Shown here in pieces: positions 59,601 to 64,000 of a DNA stretch of 64,000 nt. The notes beneath the pieces are model-generated. The model saw nothing but the letters and a program-made list of their open reading frames with translations, was not told where the DNA came from and did not search any database. How positions within the stretch are numbered: the stretch's first letter is position 1; the number at the start of each line of letters is the position of its first letter. The stretch is from Alopecurus myosuroides (taxonomy: Eukaryota > Streptophyta > Magnoliopsida > Poales > Poaceae): contig CM054060.1 of the NCBI GenBank assembly GCA_028641055.1, positions 159,962,322 to 160,026,321 on the forward strand, given 5' to 3'. Position numbers and translations under genes: made by a program.

Positions 59601-61362
59601 GCATGATCTTGCGAGCCCTTGGTACCCGGGTGGAACTTTCGTAGTCGGCATATAGGGGGACACGGTCTTAGAGTGCTATGAGGGTCCATTTTCTTCTGGG
59701 CTCGATTAGCCGTGCGCCCAAGGTGCTTTGGGCTTGATGCGAAGAAGGGTTGGATTGTGTTGAGTGCCCCGCTTGGTGGAGTGGCCGCTCCATCTGGCGG
59801 GATATTCATGAGTGTACGGCTAAATTGGTGCAACCCTGCAGGGATAATCTTCTCGAGAAGCCGTGTTTTCCGCGGTTATGGATTACTTGGTGAAAGTACT
59901 GGCTAACAAGTACTCAGGACAACTTAAACATAATGATCAAACATGTTACACCCCATGATTAATAATTTGACTAGTAATAGGCTTATTGACACAATAATTT
60001 GAACCATCACTATTACCACTGTGTGAGTTATCCTCGGATTGCTTCTTTGGATAAGGGGCGAGATCCAGGATGGGTTTGTTTGAAGTTATCTTTCAGTTGG
60101 TTACAATCCTCGATCTTATCCCCTTTCTGTTAGCCGGAAGTGGTAGAATCTCTGTAGTTGGTTAGCGCAGCCAGTTGCAGCATCTTTTATATCCCCTCTC
60201 TTCCGTTGAACCCAAGGCATCTGTGCTTGGTGTTGACGGGTTACACTTTGGTGAACTGTGAGTCTTGCTTGCCAGTACGTTTATGTACTGACCCCTTTGG
60301 GGCTGTGGTTTACGCAGACGACGTTTCCGAGGATCTCCATGGTGGCTACTACGTGGAGTATGACGACGAGACTGCTGACGAGTAGATAGCGGACCCGGGC
60401 AGGATCCGAGACTTCGTGGATGGGCTCCGTCTGTTTGTTTCCGGCCTCTTAGGCCTATTTGGTTCTTGTCTGTACTCAGACATGTTGAATGCTTCCGCTG
60501 TATTGTAATGATGAATTGTTGGGGCATGTGCCCTCTGAATGATTGTATTTGCTATCTCTGCTCTAATGAGAGCTATTTGCAACTTATTTCAATCTTTTGT
60601 GTCGTAGAGATCTGTTGTGATATCACTTGTTAAACGCCGTTGACGTACCATGTGTGTATGGTTTGAAGTACGTCGACGGAAGTGCCTTTGATCTCTAGTG
60701 GATAGTTTACATCGACGATGGAATAGCAGGGCTTGTGTTGTCGCGCATAAGCGCAGGCCTACCAGGAAGCTGGGACGTGGGAGCAGTTATGCCCCATAAT
60801 CCAAGCATCTGCTATCCAGTTCGTACGGTGAGTATCCCCTAGAAATCAGGGTGCGACAATAGCCGAGCCCTCGGATATGGGCAGTTGAAAGGCCATGTAG
60901 CTGGCATTATGTCAAGTTTTCAAAAAGTGTTTTTGAACAAGGATTGGTACCTGAGAGGTACCGATGAAGAAGGTGGAGATGTTATTCCAAGAAGTTTTGC
61001 AAAGCAAACTTTCTTTTATAAAACAAGTTTTATAAAACCTCTTGTACTTGCGATATCTACAAGAGAAAGAAAAATAATACTATTTTCTTTTGAATTATCT
61101 TCTTCAACAAAGATATAGAGATATCAAAGCAACCATGATGTTATCTTACATACACCATGGGTAGTGAGCCCTATTTATAGCCTGCCTACCCACCATATAA
61201 GCATACTGTATTTTGTAAGTGTATAAAGGATGTCTTGCAGAGTGCATTCAAATGTACTCATATTAGTTTCGCCCCTGGCTATTTACTTGGACAGACTATG
61301 AGGAGATGCCACCGGAGGAGGAGTACGAGGAAGAGTACTATTCCGACGATTATGCGAACTAG
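47686..61362 (+). CDS. LTR-internal three-exon small ORF in D copy 2, last intron holds F
   Basis: Exons are 47686-47938, 49367-49450 and 61295-61362, with the same ATG, splice sites and phases as copy 1. Exons 2 and 3 show no difference from copy 1. The last acceptor is ACTTGGACAG instead of ACTTGGCCAG. Element F (10.6 kb) lies inside intron 2 and splits the second hairpin of its structured block. Correct splicing would have to remove more than 11.8 kb containing a foreign promoter and polyadenylation signals, so this copy is probably inactive. Confidence 0.45.
48020..48257 (+). other. 238-base segment present only in D copy 2
   Basis: It lies in predicted intron 1. It contains ccgttgatcgtgagatcaacg, an inverted repeat near its left end. 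No gene is seen. Confidence 0.8.
50228..50232. repeat. Target-site duplication of element F (left copy)
   Basis: atagc at 50228-50232 and 60859-60863. In copy 1 the empty site reads gaatagacgagc. Confidence 0.9.
53123..54489 (+). pseudogene. Decayed LTR-internal small ORF, F 5' LTR
   Basis: The exon-2 equivalent (53123-53201) encodes the same kind of acidic peptide as B (NDDVEADDPYDIPSKDLAQYQ). However, its acceptor is GGATAA instead of GGATAG, and one extra T near 53195 makes it 79 nt, breaking the frame. The GCAG|GCAAGT donor is kept. Exon 3 (54422-54489) is intact after TTTACGCAG and encodes a tail ending GYYVEYDDETADE. Both LTRs carry the same defects, so they were present before insertion. 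This non-autonomous family may not need the product in cis. Confidence 0.5.
53938..53984 (+). promoter_or_regulatory. Triple palindrome/hairpin block (F 5' LTR)
   Basis: CCCTGCAGGG, CTTCTCGAGAAG and CCGTGTTTTCCGCGG, identical to B although the surroundings have diverged. The CAGTAC/GTACTG hairpin is at 54377-54394. Confidence 0.6.
54965..54977 (+). other. Element F primer-binding site (tRNA-iMet type)
   Basis: TGGTATCAGAGCC, two bases after the 5' LTR end. Confidence 0.92.
54978..55616 (+). mobile_element. Element F leader region
   Basis: Non-coding. The stretch 55340-55490 matches the leader of B just upstream of its ORF0 (the B region around 25020-25160, reverse strand), then jumps. No intact ORF0 or gag remains. 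Confidence 0.75.
55617..56093 (+). pseudogene. Element F protease and integrase-tail remnant
   Basis: From 55617 the frame reads [19 protein letters not shown], matching residues about 363-380 of the B polyprotein, including the protease D-T-G-A site. Similarity continues with small changes to about 55990 (QIVYSP..., GGFQIP). It then jumps straight to the integrase C-terminal motif (VHDVFNVSQLK near 56015, another frame) and the chromodomain tail (EDLPKKFPDRF, 56049-56090). About 900 residues of RT, RNase H and integrase are missing. It encodes no working enzyme. Confidence 0.8.
56112..56127 (+). other. Element F polypurine tract
   Basis: TCAAGGGGGGGCGTTT abuts the 3' LTR start at 56128 and is essentially that of B. 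Confidence 0.88.
56128..60858 (+). repeat. Element F 3' LTR (4731 bp)
   Basis: Near-identical to the 5' LTR. Hairpin block at 59834-59880, GTAC hairpin at 60273-60290, terminal acidic exon at 60318-60385 (stop TAG). Confidence 0.94.
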
Positions 61363-61640
61363 GCCCGGCTCCTGGTCAGCAGCCTGTTGGTGAAGGCGTG
61401 ACATGGGCTATCTACGTTGTGTTTACTTTCCGTTGTGTGTTGTGAGACATTTGCATGTCCTGCGTGATAGTTGTTAAGACTTGGTCATGTGACCATTGGC
61501 TTGTAAGACTATTTTATTCGTGTAATGGATAATGTATCTGTGTACCAACTTTGTATGTTGTTCGCGACTGAATTCTTGGGATCATGAATGTATGCATATG
61601 AGGGGTTCTGGACCATCCGGTTTGGGGCCTCTACATTGAA

Positions 61641-61974
61641 GGCTACTTGTAGTCAAAAGGGGAGTCCGAGGGGGGTCCTGGGGGGCCACACCCTATGCTG
61701 GCGTGGCCAGGGGGAACCGCGCCAGGGGGTGTGGCCACCCTCTGGCCCCTCTCCTGGCCCCCTTCTGGCTGCCGGGGACTTCCGGGGTGAAAACATCAAT
61801 GGGCTCTTTTCTGCGCATTTTCCCGAAAGTTGATTTTTCTGCATAAAAACGAAACACCAAAGTAATTCTGCTGAAAACAACGTTAGTCCGTGTTAGTTGT
61901 ATTCAAAACACACAAGTTTAGAGGAAAATAATAAGAAACGTGTTCAGAAAAGGAGATACGTTCTCGACGTATCA
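61641..61974 (-). repeat. Element A LTR remainder in unit 2
   Basis: Copy of 41495-41828, again ending at the TGATACGT terminus with gccac following. Confidence 0.9.
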
Positions 61975-64000
61975 GCCACCAAAAGAATATGAAATTATTA
62001 TGATTGGGACTATGTCTATCAAGGTTGAGGTAACATAATTATTTAGTGATTAGCAAAGTTTTGCTTCATATGAAAAAAAAATTGGTAACAAGACTTGATC
62101 ACCCCTGTTAACAAAATTATTTTGAATAAAGAGGACAATTTTTTCACTATGTTTTCACCTTCCCCATTACGTTTTCACCATGTTTACTTCTGTTATCACA
62201 TTGCTACTCGAGTACAATCATGTTCTCCACTATTCTTGTGCATGTTTTCCTGATGTTTTCACCCCGATTACTCAGATTATGCATGTTTTCACCACCCATA
62301 CTTTTGTTTTCACCACTACCACCTTTGTTTTCTTTGGATATTATTCCATTAGAGTGTCATAGAACCTATGTAGTGCTGGTTTTGGTTTTTTTTCCATCTT
62401 TTCACTTTCATTTTCCTGGTTTTTATTAATTATTAAAATTCTGGAAATACCTCAAAAATAAAGTTTCTCGAAAAATTCCAGAAAAATTATAATAAATTTT
62501 TACGTCAAAAATGAGCCAAAGAGCCACATGGGAGACCCTAGGGGGACCCACGAGTCAGGCACACCATGGGGTGGCGCGGCCAGCCCCTGGTGGTGCCAAC
62601 ACATGGTGTGGGGCCCCCTGGCCCTCCACTTACTCTCTCCGCTGCCAAAGTCTTCTCTCTCACCTCCCAAACTGAAAACATTTCCTGGAACCCGTATTGT
62701 TGCTGTTCTTCCTCTGGATTTTCGATCTCCTTCTTCAGCCCATCATTTGTGCTGAGATTTGGTGTGTTTGATCTCCGGTATGTGACTCTTCCGATGATCC
62801 AAGTAGAATTTTGTTTAGTGAAGTATTTCTTGAGTATTTTGGTACTGTAGGTGGCAGCTTATGTGAGTTTGCATGCTTGATTTGAGTAGAAATAATGTAG
62901 TTTTGATGTATGTTTAGCTCTCATCTAAGTCCACATGGTAGTTTCCACCTTATAGTTGCTTGAAATAATTTTTGTGATGATTGTTGTAATATTTCAGAGA
63001 TGGATAATTATAATTTTGGAGAGATATTTAGGAGTGATGCTCCTAGAAGGACAAGACCCTCGCGCTCATCCACTTCAGTGAGGCCATCATACAATGAAGA
63101 CGTTATTGCATCGACTATTAACGATGCGGGAGGTGATGGTATCGTTAACCCATCTAGCTTTCCTTGCAGTACATTTTTAAGAAGTGCAAGTTTATTAGAT
63201 GAATTTCGTATTCTTATTGAAAGAGTTGGTCTAACCAACTTTATGGAGGATGAAAGCCCTTAGTATGCCACTCTCACAAAAACTTTTGTTAAGAGCTTTA
63301 AATTTCAGAACACACATTTTGGTCCAACTGTTGCCTTCAAGTTATATAGTAGTCCTGTTTCTTTGTCCTTGGTAGATTTTTGTGCTATTATAGGTATCAA
63401 CGCTGCCGGGACATCGAGCAGACCTCCAGGGGCTCTACCAAGAAATCACCAACAATGACGGTCGCTCATCCTAGCGTGGGAAGATAAGGAACATTCAACT
63501 TCCTGCTCTTAGATATTTACTTACTATCTTGCTACTAGTATCCTTGGTAGGGAGAACACTAGCAACATTTGTAGTTACCACTTGTTGCACGCCGCCTCGC
63601 TGCTACTGGGCCTATTTTTGGGGGCATTATCGCTACACGTGTAGCATCTGCTTTAAATGTTTCCATTGCCCCTAATCATGAAATAATTGCTCCATGTAGG
63701 CTTAACCTTGCTGCCATGAAGTCCCATCAGTTTCTCACTGCTAACTCTACTGCTGAACGTTTAGTATATAGAGTTTTATATATAGACGGAGAGGAGCGAA
63801 AAATTATTTTGCCGCAGCCTATTTTGTTTAAGATTGACAGGTCACTATGGTCGCTTTCTAAGGATCAGGTAGATGAGTATCTGAGCACCACAGAGTTTCA
63901 CAGGCAGCAGGAGAGGCGAGACGCGCCTCCCGAGGACCACAACACGCAGTACACCGGCGCATCCTCGGGCACATATCAGGAGGAGGGTTCCTCCTCAGCA
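61975..64000 (+). mobile_element. Element E interior in unit 2 (runs off the window)
   Basis: Copy of 41829-43855: end of gag-protease (stop 62036-62038), TGTTTTCACC-rich spacer (62130-62340), then the ORF-1-like frame. Confidence 0.88.
63000..64000 (+). pseudogene. Element E Athila ORF-1-like frame, unit 2 (partial)
   Basis: Opens MDNYNFGEIFRSDAPRRTRPS at 63000, with the same TAG (63261-63263) and the same later frameshift as unit 1. The lesions therefore predate the duplication. The frame leaves the window before its stop. Confidence 0.65.

Larger units (their letters stand above)
50233..60858 (+). mobile_element. Element F: very young non-autonomous derivative with giant LTRs (10.6 kb)
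   Basis: Two LTRs of 4730 and 4731 bp surround only 1165 bp. Termini are TGTAACATCC and GGTGCGACA, as in B, and a tRNA-iMet primer site and purine tract are present. The interior keeps a leader like that of B, a protease remnant and the last residues of integrase and chromodomain; ORF0, gag, RT and RNase H are deleted. By eye the LTRs differ at about 18 sites (0.4%), making it the youngest insertion here. It must have moved with proteins from a B-like relative. Confidence 0.94.
46344..61635 (+). mobile_element. Element D solo LTR, copy 2, split by F
   Basis: Begins TGTCACACCCC at 46344, ends CCTCTACA at 61635, with ttgaa on both sides (46339-46343, 61636-61640). Without F it is 4661 bp. It holds 238 bases (48020-48257) absent from copy 1. 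Both sides of that gap end in gg, so copy 1 most likely suffered a short-homology deletion. Confidence 0.88.
45403..64000 (+). repeat. Tandem duplication, unit 2 (continues past the window)
   Basis: It has the same order as unit 1: A LTR part (45403-46343), D, A LTR remainder (61641-61974), E (61975 on). It is longer because F is inserted and because D copy 2 keeps a 238-base stretch. The end of the unit lies beyond 64000. Confidence 0.9.

Noticed and set aside
36124..64000. Misassembly as full explanation of the duplicated units
   Set aside because: The units differ at many scattered sites, by a 238-base segment and by the F insertion with its own TSD. Long reads should still confirm it.

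Overview
The window is a piece of intergenic DNA from a large plant genome. I found no host gene: nearly every base belongs to nested Ty3/gypsy LTR retrotransposons. Two kinds are present. One is an Athila-like family with LTRs running TGATACGT...TCATCA, a tRNA-Asp-type primer site and gag-protease but no reverse transcriptase. The other is a chromovirus (Tekay/Del-like) group with LTRs of 3.5-4.7 kb and a tRNA-iMet primer site. This mix and the LTR sequences suggest a pooid grass; I cannot name the species.

Layout, oldest to youngest. Element E (Athila-like, + strand) is the host layer: bases 1-29, 41829-45402 and 61975-64000. Element A (same family, - strand, 30-41828, target-site duplication gccac) sits in the gag-protease gene of E. 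Element C (chromovirus, - strand, 2178-29938, TSD ggcac) sits in the 3' internal part of A. Element B (chromovirus, - strand, 15037-29886, TSD catgc, intact 1462-aa Gag-Pol) sits in the 5' LTR of C. Element D (37065-41489, TSD ttgaa) is a 4.4-kb solo LTR inside the 5' LTR of A. A 9279-bp block (36124-45402) was then tandemly duplicated, and the second unit starts at 45403 and runs off the window. Element F (50233-60858, TSD atagc, two 4.73-kb LTRs around a gutted 1.2-kb interior) landed in the D copy of that second unit.

The most interesting signal is inside the long LTRs. The LTRs of B, C and D can barely be aligned with each other. Yet each holds what looks like the same three-exon small gene: a GC-rich exon 1 ending at a GTGAG donor, a 57-84 nt acidic exon 2 ending at an AG|GCAAG (GC-type) donor, and a 50-68 nt acidic, Tyr-rich exon 3 ending in a stop. 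Every junction is phase 1 in all three families. The last intron (1.14-1.23 kb) also carries a row of three short palindromes or hairpins, and another hairpin just before the last acceptor, whose stems differ between families by compensating changes. This suggests a conserved spliced LTR gene with RNA structure.

B and C also carry an extra ORF (ORF0) between primer site and gag. Its N-terminal half reads like a double-stranded RNA-binding domain. B looks capable of movement (one uninterrupted Gag-Pol, LTRs about 99% identical by eye). C is riddled with stops. F depends on others for every enzyme. A and E encode gag-protease plus an Athila ORF-1-like reading frame in place of pol.
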